5,842 nt of DNA from Lachnospiraceae bacterium (GCA_017540915.1 JAFYAD010000005.1:1-5842), one strand, 5' to 3'. Counted from the first letter of the stretch, positions 1 through 5,842 are shown. Made by a program: numbers and translations. Notes: generated from the sequence alone by a model not told the origin.

Positions 1-602
1 GCATCGACTGCATTCATACCACTGCGGCATCCCACAACCGTGTTTTCATAGTGGAGGTTATGGGACATAAGGTTGGCTGGCTCACATTGTATGCAGGCAT
101 GGCCAGCGGCGCGGATATCATACTGCTGCCGGAGATACCTTACGATATCAACAGCATCATAGCCGCTATCGATAAGAGAACACAGGCCGGTAAGGGCTTC
201 ACCATACTGGCTGTGGCGGAGGGCGCCATCTCCAAGGAGGACGCCGCTCTTTCCAAAAAGCAGTACAAAAAGAAGCTGGAAGAGACCATATATCCGTCAG
301 TTTCATACGAGATAGCCGATATGATCCGCAAAAAGACAGGCATAGAAGTCAGGGTGACAGTGCCCGGACATACCCAGAGAGGCGGAAGCCCCTGCGCACA
401 CGACAGGGTTCTGTGTACCAGACTGGGTGCTGAGGGTGCAAAAGCCATAATGGATTCTGATTACGGCTGCATGATAGCCATAGTCAACGGCAAGATAAAG
501 AGAGTTCCTTTGGAGAACGTCGCAGGAAAGCTCAAGAGCGTCGATCCAAAGTCACAGATCATCCAGGATGCCAAGTACATGGGCATCAGCTTTGGTGACT
601 GA
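1..602 (+). CDS. pfkA: 6-phosphofructokinase, C-terminal part (5' end outside window)
   Basis: Phosphofructokinase phosphorylates fructose 6-phosphate to fructose 1,6-bisphosphate in cytoplasmic glycolysis. The reading frame is open from base 3 (residues IDCIHTTAASHNRVF), before the first possible start (GTG at 51), so this is the last 199 residues or so of a longer protein. Family landmarks are the SHNRVFIVEVMG segment, whose Arg matches the substrate-binding Arg162 of E. coli PfkA, then PEIPYDI, the AEGA turn, and VRVTVPGHTQRGGSP, which carries the equivalents of Arg243, His249 and Arg252. The extra SKKQYKKKLEE stretch after AEGA and the ending ISFGD resemble the mixed ATP/pyrophosphate group seen in clostridia. 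The residues that separate ATP from pyrophosphate use lie upstream of the window, so the phosphoryl donor cannot be decided. Where E. coli has Arg171, this protein has His (VMGHKVGW). The stop TGA is followed directly by an in-phase TAA, and dnaX starts 17 nt later. Confidence 0.93.
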   Translation, partial: IDCIHTTAASHNRVFIVEVMGHKVGWLTLYAGMASGADIILLPEIPYDINSIIAAIDKRTQAGKGFTILAVAEGAISKEDAALSKKQYKKKLEETIYPSVSYEIADMIRKKTGIEVRVTVPGHTQRGGSPCAHDRVLCTRLGAEGAKAIMDSDYGCMIAIVNGKIKRVPLENVAGKLKSVDPKSQIIQDAKYMGISFGD

Positions 603-619
603 TAATACAGGAGTAGAAA

Positions 620-2200
620 ATGTCTTATACCGCTTTATACAGAAAGTTCAGACCTTCCAGATTTGAGGATGTGAAAGGTCAGGATCACATAGTCACAACT
701 CTTAAAAACCAGATAAAAGCCGGGCGTATGGGACATGCTTATCTTTTCTGCGGCACCAGAGGTACGGGTAAGACCACCATAGCGAAGATTTTCGCAAAGG
801 CGGTAAACTGTGAAAGCCCGGTTGACGGAAGCCCCTGCGGTGAATGCGAGACATGCCGTGCCATCGCAAACGGCAGCGCCATCAATGTGGTGGAAATGGA
901 TGCCGCATCAAACCGTAAGATAGAGGATATCAGGAATGTCATCGAAGAGGTTGCCTATCCTCCCGTCTCCGGCAAATACAAGGTTTACATTATAGACGAG
1001 GTTCACATGCTGACGGAGCAGGCTTCGAACGCGCTACTCAAAACCCTTGAGGAACCGCCGGCATATGTTATATTCATATTGGCCACCACGGATCCCCAGA
1101 CTTTGCTCACCACCATACTGTCCAGATGCCAGCGCTATGATTTCAGGCGTATAGATAAGAAGACAATAGCTGCCCGTCTGAGAGAGGTTGTGGATGCGGA
1201 GGGACAGGAAGTAGAAGATAAGGCTCTGGCTTACGTCGCAAAATGCGCGGACGGATCCATGCGAGATGCTCTGTCACTACTAGATCAGTGCATTGCCTTC
1301 CACCTGGGGGACAGGCTGACATACGACATGACCCTGGAGGTGCTGGGTGCCGTAGACACGGAGGTCTATTCCGGAATCTTACGCGCCGTCATGAAGAAAA
1401 ATATCTCGGATGCTGTCTACAAGCTGGATGAGCTGATATCTTTGGGGCGGGACATGGTATATTTTGTGGAGGATTTTTCCTGGTATCTGAGAAATCTTCT
1501 GCTCATCAAGACCAATGAGAACATGGAAGATCTCATCGACATGTCAACCGAAAACCTCGAAGCCCTGAAAACAGAGGCTGCCGAGACAGATCAGGAGACG
1601 CTGATAAGGTATATTCAGATTTTTTGCGAGCTTGCCAACAGGATAAAGAGGGAGGCGAATAAAAGGGTTCTGATAGAGATCGCCCTCATACGTCTGTGCA
1701 CACCGCAGATGGATAATGATATTTCCGCCCTGAATCAGCGCATCTTTGACATGGAGGAAAAGATAGAGAACGGCAGTTTCACCGTCTCAGTATCGGAGGG
1801 ATCATCCGATTCCACACCAAGGCAGAGACCTGTGGAAAAGAAGCTTTCATATCCCCCTGCCATGAGCGAGGATATCAAAAAGGCAGTGAGCGAATGGCGG
1901 GACATCCAGAAAACATTCACCGGTATGATAGGCATAGCCCTCAAGGACTCCAAGGTCAAGACCACAGCGGATGACACCTTCGTGATAGTCTGCACAAGCC
2001 CGCTGGGACAGAGCCTGATGCAGGATCAGAGCCTGTACGACCAGGTCAGCAACACCATTTGCAGTGCACTTCAAAAAGACATAAAGATAAAGATCTGCAC
2101 CGAGGATACCCAGCCGGATAACATCCGCGACCAGATGGACAGCGTAAGCTTCCTCGAAAAGGGCATCAACGGGATGAAGATAGAGATCTCAGATACTTAA
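620..2200 (+). CDS. dnaX: DNA polymerase III subunit gamma/tau (clamp-loader ATPase)
   Basis: DnaX is the ATPase subunit of the clamp loader that places the sliding clamp on primed DNA and organises the replisome. The 526-residue protein opens with the family signature YTALYRKFRPSRFEDVKGQ. It then shows a Walker A motif GTRGTGKT (45-52), a zinc module with Cys64, 73, 76 and 79, a Walker B motif VYIIDE (122-127), sensor-1 ATTD (155-158), the SRC motif (168-170) and a sensor-2 region GSMRDALSLLDQ (212-223). Domain III runs to about residue 360. A short coiled coil and a low-complexity linker (about 385-415) follow, then a C-terminal domain (about 418-526). An AGGAG 6 nt before the ATG supports the start. 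The length is near that of other Firmicutes DnaX proteins. No A6G-type slippery heptamer was found, so a separate frameshifted gamma form is not indicated. It lies in the usual order dnaX-ybaB-recR. Confidence 0.98.
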   Translation: MSYTALYRKFRPSRFEDVKGQDHIVTTLKNQIKAGRMGHAYLFCGTRGTGKTTIAKIFAKAVNCESPVDGSPCGECETCRAIANGSAINVVEMDAASNRKIEDIRNVIEEVAYPPVSGKYKVYIIDEVHMLTEQASNALLKTLEEPPAYVIFILATTDPQTLLTTILSRCQRYDFRRIDKKTIAARLREVVDAEGQEVEDKALAYVAKCADGSMRDALSLLDQCIAFHLGDRLTYDMTLEVLGAVDTEVYSGILRAVMKKNISDAVYKLDELISLGRDMVYFVEDFSWYLRNLLLIKTNENMEDLIDMSTENLEALKTEAAETDQETLIRYIQIFCELANRIKREANKRVLIEIALIRLCTPQMDNDISALNQRIFDMEEKIENGSFTVSVSEGSSDSTPRQRPVEKKLSYPPAMSEDIKKAVSEWRDIQKTFTGMIGIALKDSKVKTTADDTFVIVCTSPLGQSLMQDQSLYDQVSNTICSALQKDIKIKICTEDTQPDNIRDQMDSVSFLEKGINGMKIEISDT

Positions 2201-2204
2201 AGGG

Positions 2205-2219
2205 CTTTCCGCGGGAAAG
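2205..2219 (+). other. short hairpin just after the dnaX stop
   Basis: CTTTCC (2205-2210) and GGAAAG (2214-2219) are perfect inverted repeats separated by a GCG triloop. They begin four bases after the dnaX TAA. No run of T follows, so this is not an intrinsic terminator. It may be an RNA processing or stability element between dnaX and ybaB. The rest of the 100-nt gap holds a 10-bp palindrome TTGTGCACAA (2267-2276), one copy of a 14-nt repeat (2230-2243) and the ybaB ribosome binding site. I saw no convincing promoter in it. Confidence 0.35.
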
Positions 2220-2300
2220 ACGAAGGGACTAAAACAGGCACAGGAGAGCGTATATCAGACAGCGCGTTGTGCACAAAAATACAAACGGAGGAACACAAAA

Positions 2301-2666
2301 ATGGCCAGAAGAGGCGGATTTCAGGGTGGAATGCCCGGCAACATGAACAATATGTTAAAACAGGCACAGAGAATGCAAAAGCAGCTGGAGGAGGCTCAGG
2401 CAAAACTTGCCGAGATGGAGATCACAGGCAGCGCCGGCGGCGGTGTTGTAGAGGCTGTGGTATCAGGCTCCAAGGAGTTAAAGTCCATAAAGATCGATCC
2501 GGAGGCAGTAGATCCGGATGATGTTGAAACATTGGAGGATCTGATCCTCGTAGCTGTCAATAACGCCTTAAACGGTGTTGATACAGCATCCGAGGAGCTT
2601 ACCGGCGGCATGGCCGGCGGACTGAGCAGCATGGGACTCGGCGGATTGGGAGGACTTCCCTTTTAA
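2301..2666 (+). CDS. ybaB: YbaB/EbfC family nucleoid-associated protein
   Basis: YbaB/EbfC proteins are small dimeric DNA-binding proteins that coat the nucleoid; their link to RecR and DnaX is known mainly from conserved gene order. The 121-residue product has the family layout: a Gly/Met-rich start (MARRGGFQGGMPGNMNNM), an amphipathic helix with the LKQAQRMQKQLEEAQ pattern (19-33), the ITGSAGGGVVEAVVSG strand pair (41-56), an IKIDPEAVDPDDVETLEDL segment and a Gly/Met-rich tail ending GLGGLGGLPF. A GGAGG at 2287-2291, 9 nt before the ATG, supports the start. It is slightly longer than the roughly 107 residues of Bacillus YaaK because of both Gly-rich ends. Its TAA stop overlaps the recR ATG by one base, indicating translational coupling. 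It sits 100 nt after dnaX, the largest gap in this cluster. Confidence 0.96.
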   Translation: MARRGGFQGGMPGNMNNMLKQAQRMQKQLEEAQAKLAEMEITGSAGGGVVEAVVSGSKELKSIKIDPEAVDPDDVETLEDLILVAVNNALNGVDTASEELTGGMAGGLSSMGLGGLGGLPF

Positions 2667-3262
2667 TGGAATATTACAGTAATCAGATCAACAAGCTGAT
2701 AGAACATTTGGCAGGATTGCCCGGAGTGGGGCGCAAATCCGCACAGCGTCTGGCTTTTCATATTTTGAATATGCCCCAAAAGGATGTTGAGGAGTTTGCG
2801 GAAGCTATCACCGGAGCGCGCAAAAACGTGCGCCTGTGCAGTTGCTGCTACACACTCACCGATGACGAAATGTGCCCTATCTGTAAAAACCCCAAGCGCC
2901 GCAAGGATCTTATAATGGTGGTGGAATCCACGAGGGATCTGGCTGCATACGAGAAGACCGGCCGCTTCGAGGGAGTTTATCATGTGCTGGGCGGCGCCAT
3001 ATCACCCACAAACGGGGTGGGACCGGCAGATATAAGGCTTAAGGAGCTTATAGAAAGGCTCCAGGGAGATGTGGAGGAAGTTATTATAGCCACGGGTTCC
3101 AGTCTTGAGGGCGAGACTACTGCCATGTACATCAGCAAACTTATAAAGCCGGCGGGTATTAAAGTCACCAGAATAGCAAACGGTGTGCCGGTGGGCGGAG
3201 ACCTTGAGAACATTGATGAGGTCACCCTGTCCCGGGCACTTGAAGGCAGAAGGGAGCTGTGA
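2666..3262 (+). CDS. recR: recombination mediator protein RecR
   Basis: RecR works with RecO (and RecF) to load RecA on single-stranded DNA at gaps during recombinational repair. The 198-residue length is typical. In order it shows a helix-hairpin-helix (LAGLPGVGRKSAQRLAFHIL, from residue 15), a four-Cys zinc finger (Cys58, 61, 70, 73, with an additional Cys60), a Toprim domain starting at IMVVESTRD (83-91) and running through YHVLGGAISPTNGVGP, then EVIIATGSSLEGETTAMYI, and the characteristic tail GVPVGGDLENIDEVTLSRALEGRREL. The ATG shares its A with the ybaB stop (TAATG). A GGGAGG at 2648-2653 inside ybaB, 12 nt upstream, acts as the ribosome binding site. The stop TGA is separated by one base from the next gene. 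All motifs are intact and identification is secure. Confidence 0.98.
   Translation: MEYYSNQINKLIEHLAGLPGVGRKSAQRLAFHILNMPQKDVEEFAEAITGARKNVRLCSCCYTLTDDEMCPICKNPKRRKDLIMVVESTRDLAAYEKTGRFEGVYHVLGGAISPTNGVGPADIRLKELIERLQGDVEEVIIATGSSLEGETTAMYISKLIKPAGIKVTRIANGVPVGGDLENIDEVTLSRALEGRREL
3251..3256 (+). promoter_or_regulatory. ribosome binding site deciding the start of the DUF5711-like gene
   Basis: AGGGAG inside the last codons of recR lies 7 nt before ATG 3264. The frame is open further upstream to a GTG at 3183, which would add 27 residues. That extension would be read out of frame through the conserved recR C-terminus and has no comparable binding site. The ATG start gives a conventional short cytoplasmic tail before the membrane helix. 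Confidence 0.75.
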
Positions 3263-3263
3263 G

Positions 3264-4451
3264 ATGGCGTCAGAGGAGCAGGACAGAAAGCTCCATACCG
3301 TAAAACCGGATGAGGAATATATCAGCAGAATAAAAAAACACAGACGCCGGGTTCGCGCAGTTGTTATAGCTCTTGTACTGATAGTGCTGATAGCCGGAGG
3401 TGCTTTCGCAACCTATGTTTTTACCATGGAATACACCGAGTATGACGTGATGAAAAGCGGGGAAAGGCTTGATGCGGACGGTTCGTCCTATGTATGTTTT
3501 GCGGACGGCCTGTTAAAATACAATTACGACGGAGCAATGTACACGGACAAAGCCGGTATTATGCTGTGGAACCAGACCTATGAGATGGAAAATCCCAATG
3601 TTTGCGTAAGCGACAGTTATGCGGTGATATACGAGGAAGGCGGCAAGGAGTTTTACATCATGAGTACCGTGGCACAGACCGCAGCTGTCACGACGACGGT
3701 TCCGTTACTGCGGGCAACCGTGGCTTCCAACGGCACTGCAGCGGTGCTGCTGGAAGAGAACGGTACCAGCTGCATACAGCTGTATAACAGCACCGGAAAG
3801 CAGCTGGCAGCAGGTGAGCTCCATATGGAGAATTCGGGATTTCCGCTTGATATCAGCATTTCGGAGAACGGTGAGCTTTTGGCGGTATCCATATTGAACA
3901 TCAATGAGGCTACCCAGAAGACTATCATTACATTCTATAATTTCGGTTCGGTTGGTCAGAGCGAGATTGATAATATTGTGGCATCGTATACCTTCACGGG
4001 TTACGTGATACCGCGCATAAAGTTTATGGCAGGGGATTTCCTGGTGGCGTTTTCACCGGAAGAGGTGCTGATCTTTTCCGGTTCAAAAAAACCGGTGGAG
4101 CAGAACCGCATAAAGCTTTTGGATAAGCCCGTTGCCATTTTTTATAATAATGAATATTTCGGAATATCCTACGATGACAGGGTTGAGGTCTATTCACCGC
4201 AAAAGAGCAGGGTGATGGAACTCAACAGTGATTTCGATGACTGCGATATCAGGCTTTTGTCTACCAATGAACTGGCGGTGGTGGATGAGGATCATGTGGA
4301 TATTTACAGCATCTCCGGCAAACTCAAGTTTAGCGCGGATGCAAAGGACAGGATCTACATGGTGCTGCCGGGCAAAACCTGGTTCAGGTATTCGTTTGTT
4401 TTACCAAAAGAAACACAGGAGGTAAGGTTGAGATGGAAAGTACAGGATTAA
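3264..4451 (+). CDS. DUF5711-like single-pass membrane protein with beta-propeller-like outer domain
   Basis: Function is unknown. The layout and position after recR resemble the clostridial DUF5711 family; that name is from memory and is moderately sure. The 395-residue product has a charged cytoplasmic N-terminus with a basic patch (IKKHRRRVR, 23-31) followed by one hydrophobic helix (about 32-53) without a clear cleavage site. This predicts an anchored protein with about 340 residues outside the membrane. The outer part is strand-rich and contains repeated blade-end-like motifs: IQLYNSTGKQ (171), VLIFSGSKKP (268), VEVYSPQKSR (307) and VDIYSISGKL (345). This pattern is typical of seven- or eight-bladed beta-propellers. 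No catalytic motif was recognised. The gene begins one base after recR and overlaps the cvpA-like gene by 19 nt, so it is probably co-expressed with both. An assembly or surface-sensing role is only a guess. Confidence 0.85.
   Translation: MASEEQDRKLHTVKPDEEYISRIKKHRRRVRAVVIALVLIVLIAGGAFATYVFTMEYTEYDVMKSGERLDADGSSYVCFADGLLKYNYDGAMYTDKAGIMLWNQTYEMENPNVCVSDSYAVIYEEGGKEFYIMSTVAQTAAVTTTVPLLRATVASNGTAAVLLEENGTSCIQLYNSTGKQLAAGELHMENSGFPLDISISENGELLAVSILNINEATQKTIITFYNFGSVGQSEIDNIVASYTFTGYVIPRIKFMAGDFLVAFSPEEVLIFSGSKKPVEQNRIKLLDKPVAIFYNNEYFGISYDDRVEVYSPQKSRVMELNSDFDDCDIRLLSTNELAVVDEDHVDIYSISGKLKFSADAKDRIYMVLPGKTWFRYSFVLPKETQEVRLRWKVQD
4417..4422 (+). promoter_or_regulatory. ribosome binding site of the cvpA-like gene
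   Basis: AGGAGG within the end of the upstream gene stands 10 nt before ATG 4433. It favours that start over the in-frame ATG at 4451, which overlaps the upstream stop as TAATG but would be 28 nt from this site. Confidence 0.75.
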
Positions 4452-4972
4452 TGTCAAGCGGGTTATCAACATTTGCCGATATGTATGTGGGTCTTATCAT
4501 GGTGCTGGTTGTCGTGATAGCTGCAGCCCGGGGCTGGAGTAAGGGACTTGCGGCAGTGCTGTGGTCTTTTATAGTGATAGTGCTCTCGTTTGTAGGCACA
4601 AAGCTTATATTAATATATCTTGTAGTGAGCCATAAATACTCTGCCATAGCTTTCCTGGTGGGTATCGTGGCGTTTTACCTGATCCTGTCTGCAATTGGCA
4701 CTTCGTTAAAACTTATTGACAAGATACCGATCCTGCGCAGTATCAATAAAACAGGAGGTACCATAGTGGGACTGCTGCTGGGATACACCATAGTCATGGT
4801 GATACTGTATTTTGCAGCATTGCTGGAAAACATGGGGCTTTACACGGAATTCCTGTCACAGCATGTCGACGCGGATCCCTTGGTACAACTCTTCAGAGGT
4901 TTTGATATTTTCGCGCTTTTGGACAAACTCAAGGGTGCGGCGAAGGCTGTCGGAGAGATGACGGCTCAGTGA
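4433..4972 (+). CDS. CvpA family integral membrane protein
   Basis: CvpA-family proteins are small inner-membrane proteins, named for colicin V production in E. coli; their biochemical role is not settled, and several have been tied to envelope stress or secretion. The 179-residue product has about four hydrophobic segments (roughly 18-32, 38-66, 70-90 and 108-131). It carries the family's RG-x-x-x-G turn after the first helix (ARGWSKGLAAVLWSF, 32-46) and the Gly-rich RSINKTGGTIVGLLLGY motif (102-118) leading into the last helix. The C-terminal 45 residues are soluble and amphipathic. The start overlaps the previous gene by 19 nt. A second in-frame ATG at 4451 would remove six residues. The coupling suggests a functional or at least expression link with the DUF5711-like protein. 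Assignment rests on topology and motif pattern, not a profile search. Confidence 0.82.
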   Translation: MESTGLMSSGLSTFADMYVGLIMVLVVVIAAARGWSKGLAAVLWSFIVIVLSFVGTKLILIYLVVSHKYSAIAFLVGIVAFYLILSAIGTSLKLIDKIPILRSINKTGGTIVGLLLGYTIVMVILYFAALLENMGLYTEFLSQHVDADPLVQLFRGFDIFALLDKLKGAAKAVGEMTAQ

Positions 4973-4994
4973 TGGAGAATTTTTTATAAAACAG

Positions 4995-5023
4995 TTGACA
5001 AACACCCGAAAAGGTGATAAACT
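4995..5023 (+). promoter_or_regulatory. strong promoter for rplM-rpsI
   Basis: A perfect -35 box TTGACA (4995-5000) is followed by a 17-nt spacer and a -10 box TAAACT (5018-5023), with an extended -10 TG at 5015-5016. An A/T-rich tract (4979-4990, TTTTTTATAAAA) lies just upstream and could serve as an UP element. Transcription should begin near 5028-5030, giving a leader of about 148 nt. This fits a growth-rate-regulated vegetative sigma factor promoter. No intrinsic terminator precedes it, so read-through from the upstream cluster may add to expression. Confidence 0.85.
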
Positions 5024-5030
5024 CTCAAAG

Positions 5031-5169
5031 CTGACTGCGGATATGGGACTTCTCACCCCATGCAGTTACACGATCAAATGTGCTGATATGCCATTAGCCC
5101 CGGCATTATCGGTGCGGACAGACCCGGCGGTTTCGGACATTGCCGCAGACGGTCTTATTGTAACGGAGG
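5031..5169 (+). ncRNA. structured 5' leader of rplM (candidate L13 autoregulatory leader)
   Basis: Three hairpins can be drawn by hand. P1 pairs ACTGC (5034-5038) with GCAGT (5062-5066) and, after a GGAT bulge, ATGGG (5043-5047) with CCCAT (5057-5061). P2 pairs 5080-5092 with 5102-5115, with one bulged T and a 9-nt loop. P3 pairs AGACCCGGC (5120-5128) with GCCG (5142-5145) and GGTCT (5151-5155), with a 5-nt bulge. GTTACA (5065-5070) is fully complementary to TGTAAC (5159-5164), which would enclose P2 and P3 as a three-way junction ending exactly at the GGAGG Shine-Dalgarno (5165-5169). No T-run follows any stem, so control would be translational. L13 leaders are known upstream of rplM in Firmicutes (Rfam L13_leader); whether this one matches that model was not tested. 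Confidence 0.6.
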
Positions 5170-5176
5170 ATTTGAT

Positions 5177-5605
5177 ATGAATACATTTATGGCAAGCCCT
5201 GCTACCATCGACAGAAAATGGTATGTAGTAGACGCAACCGGGATGACCTTAGGCCGTTTATGTTCAGAGGTTGCAAAGGTTCTCAGAGGAAAGAATAAAC
5301 CGATTTTTACACCGCACATCGACTGCGGTGATTATGTGATCGTAGTAAATGCCGAGAAGATCGTTGTCACCGGCAAGAAACTTGATCAGAAGATCTATTA
5401 TCATCACTCAGATTATGTAGGCGGCATGAAAGAGGCAACACTCCGCGAGATGTTACAGAGACATCCGGATCGTGTTATCGAGCATGCGGTAAAGGGTATG
5501 CTTCCCAAGGGACCTCTTGGCAGAGAGATGTACAAGAAGCTCTTTGTTTATGTAGGACCTGATCACAAGCAGGCAGCTCAGAAGCCGGAAGCACTCACAT
5601 TTTAA
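5177..5605 (+). CDS. rplM: 50S ribosomal protein L13 (uL13)
   Basis: L13 is an early-assembling 23S rRNA-binding protein of the large ribosomal subunit. The 142-residue product matches the usual length and carries the family features: [18 protein letters not shown] at the start, [18 protein letters not shown], the segment [14 protein letters not shown] (49-62), [12 protein letters not shown], and the signature [12 protein letters not shown] (105-116). It ends [28 protein letters not shown] (5165-5169) stands 7 nt before the ATG; the in-frame Met5 lacks such a site. The gene follows its own strong promoter and a structured leader, and rpsI begins 15 nt after its stop, the near-universal rplM-rpsI pairing. 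L13 represses its own operon in E. coli, and the leader here would suit an equivalent control. Confidence 0.98.
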   Translation: MNTFMASPATIDRKWYVVDATGMTLGRLCSEVAKVLRGKNKPIFTPHIDCGDYVIVVNAEKIVVTGKKLDQKIYYHHSDYVGGMKEATLREMLQRHPDRVIEHAVKGMLPKGPLGREMYKKLFVYVGPDHKQAAQKPEALTF

Positions 5606-5620
5606 TAGGAGGAAAAGATA

Positions 5621-5842
5621 ATGGCATCTTCAAAATATTATGGAACAGGCAGAAGAAAGAGCTCTATCGCCAGGGTTTATCTTACCCCCGGCAATGGAAA
5701 GATCACTGTAAATAAAAGAGACATCGACGATTACTTCGGTCTTGAGACCTTAAAGGTTATCGTTCGTCAGCCTCTCGTAGCTACCGAAACAGTTGATAAG
5801 TATGACGCAGTCATCACTGTAAAGGGTGGCGGATTCACAGGC
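5621..5842 (+). CDS. rpsI: 30S ribosomal protein S9 (uS9), N-terminal part, cut by window end
   Basis: S9 is a small-subunit protein whose C-terminal tail reaches the P-site tRNA. The 74 residues present, of about 130 expected, begin [21 protein letters not shown], which includes the diagnostic [13 protein letters not shown]. They continue with [12 protein letters not shown], the conserved RQPLVATE turn (49-56) and the start of the family signature VKGGGFTG. The frame is open to the last base, so the truncation is only the window edge. An AGGAGG at 5607-5612, 8 nt before the ATG, is a strong binding site. The 15-nt gap to rplM holds no promoter, so both are one transcript. Confidence 0.97.
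   Translation, partial: MASSKYYGTGRRKSSIARVYLTPGNGKITVNKRDIDDYFGLETLKVIVRQPLVATETVDKYDAVITVKGGGFTG

Noticed and set aside
140..448. 102-codon frame on the minus strand within the phosphofructokinase gene
   Set aside because: It lies opposite a well-conserved coding region and its translation shows no recognisable family features; it is a shadow frame.
603..619. SRP RNA gene upstream of dnaX as in Bacillus
   Set aside because: Only 17 nt separate the two coding regions, and the 100-nt gap after dnaX lacks the conserved SRP RNA apical-loop sequence.
620..2200. Programmed frameshift in dnaX giving a gamma-like short form
   Set aside because: No A-AAA-AAG type slippery heptamer was found; the longest A runs (such as TCAAAAAGG near 1875) lack the needed pattern and a following early stop was not identified.
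2911..2916. TATAAT inside recR as a promoter
   Set aside because: No -35-like hexamer is present 16-18 nt upstream (the sequence there is C/A-rich).
3183..3263. Upstream GTG extension of the DUF5711-like protein
   Set aside because: It would overlap the conserved recR C-terminus by 80 nt without a suitable binding site, while ATG 3264 has AGGGAG at good spacing.
4945..4990. Intrinsic terminator after the cvpA-like gene
   Set aside because: A hairpin (GCTGTC 4946-4951 with GACGGC 4960-4965) and a T-run (4980-4985) exist but are separated by about 14 nt, too far for a terminator; the T-run fits better as part of the A/T-rich promoter upstream region.
4995..5180. 61-codon open frame through the rplM leader
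   Set aside because: It starts with TTG inside the -35 box, upstream of the expected transcription start, has no ribosome binding site and overlaps the RNA structure and the rplM start.

Overview
The window is housekeeping chromosome from a Gram-positive bacterium, most likely class Clostridia and probably Lachnospiraceae. This rests on the clostridial style of the proteins (L13 starting [17 protein letters not shown], a 526-residue DnaX, a mixed-type phosphofructokinase, a DUF5711-like membrane protein), consistently strong AGGAGG-type ribosome binding sites, and the dnaX-ybaB-recR order typical of Firmicutes. The genus cannot be fixed from the sequence alone. All genes are on the + strand. 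No mobile element, CRISPR array, tRNA or rRNA was seen.

Bases 1-4972 look like one co-directional cluster. It contains the 3' end of a 6-phosphofructokinase gene, dnaX (DNA polymerase III gamma/tau), ybaB (nucleoid-associated protein), recR (recombination mediator), a single-pass membrane protein with a beta-propeller-like outer domain (DUF5711-like, function unknown), and a four-helix CvpA-like membrane protein. Gaps are 17, 100, -1, 1 and -19 nt, so from ybaB onward the genes are translationally coupled or nearly so. DnaX, YbaB and RecR form the conserved replication/recombination core. The two membrane proteins appear to be lineage-specific additions.

Bases 4973-5176 are the only sizeable non-coding stretch. 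It holds a near-consensus extended -10 promoter and a leader of about 148 nt that can fold into three hairpins. The last two can be closed by a 6-bp helix ending directly at the Shine-Dalgarno sequence of rplM. This is the position of ribosomal-protein autoregulatory leaders and is the most interesting element here. Bases 5177-5842 carry rplM (uL13) and the start of rpsI (uS9), a universally paired ribosomal-protein operon that runs off the window.

No clearly novel multi-gene system is visible. The points worth following are the rplM leader fold, the unknown DUF5711-like protein paired with a CvpA-like protein, and the placement of a glycolytic gene directly before dnaX.
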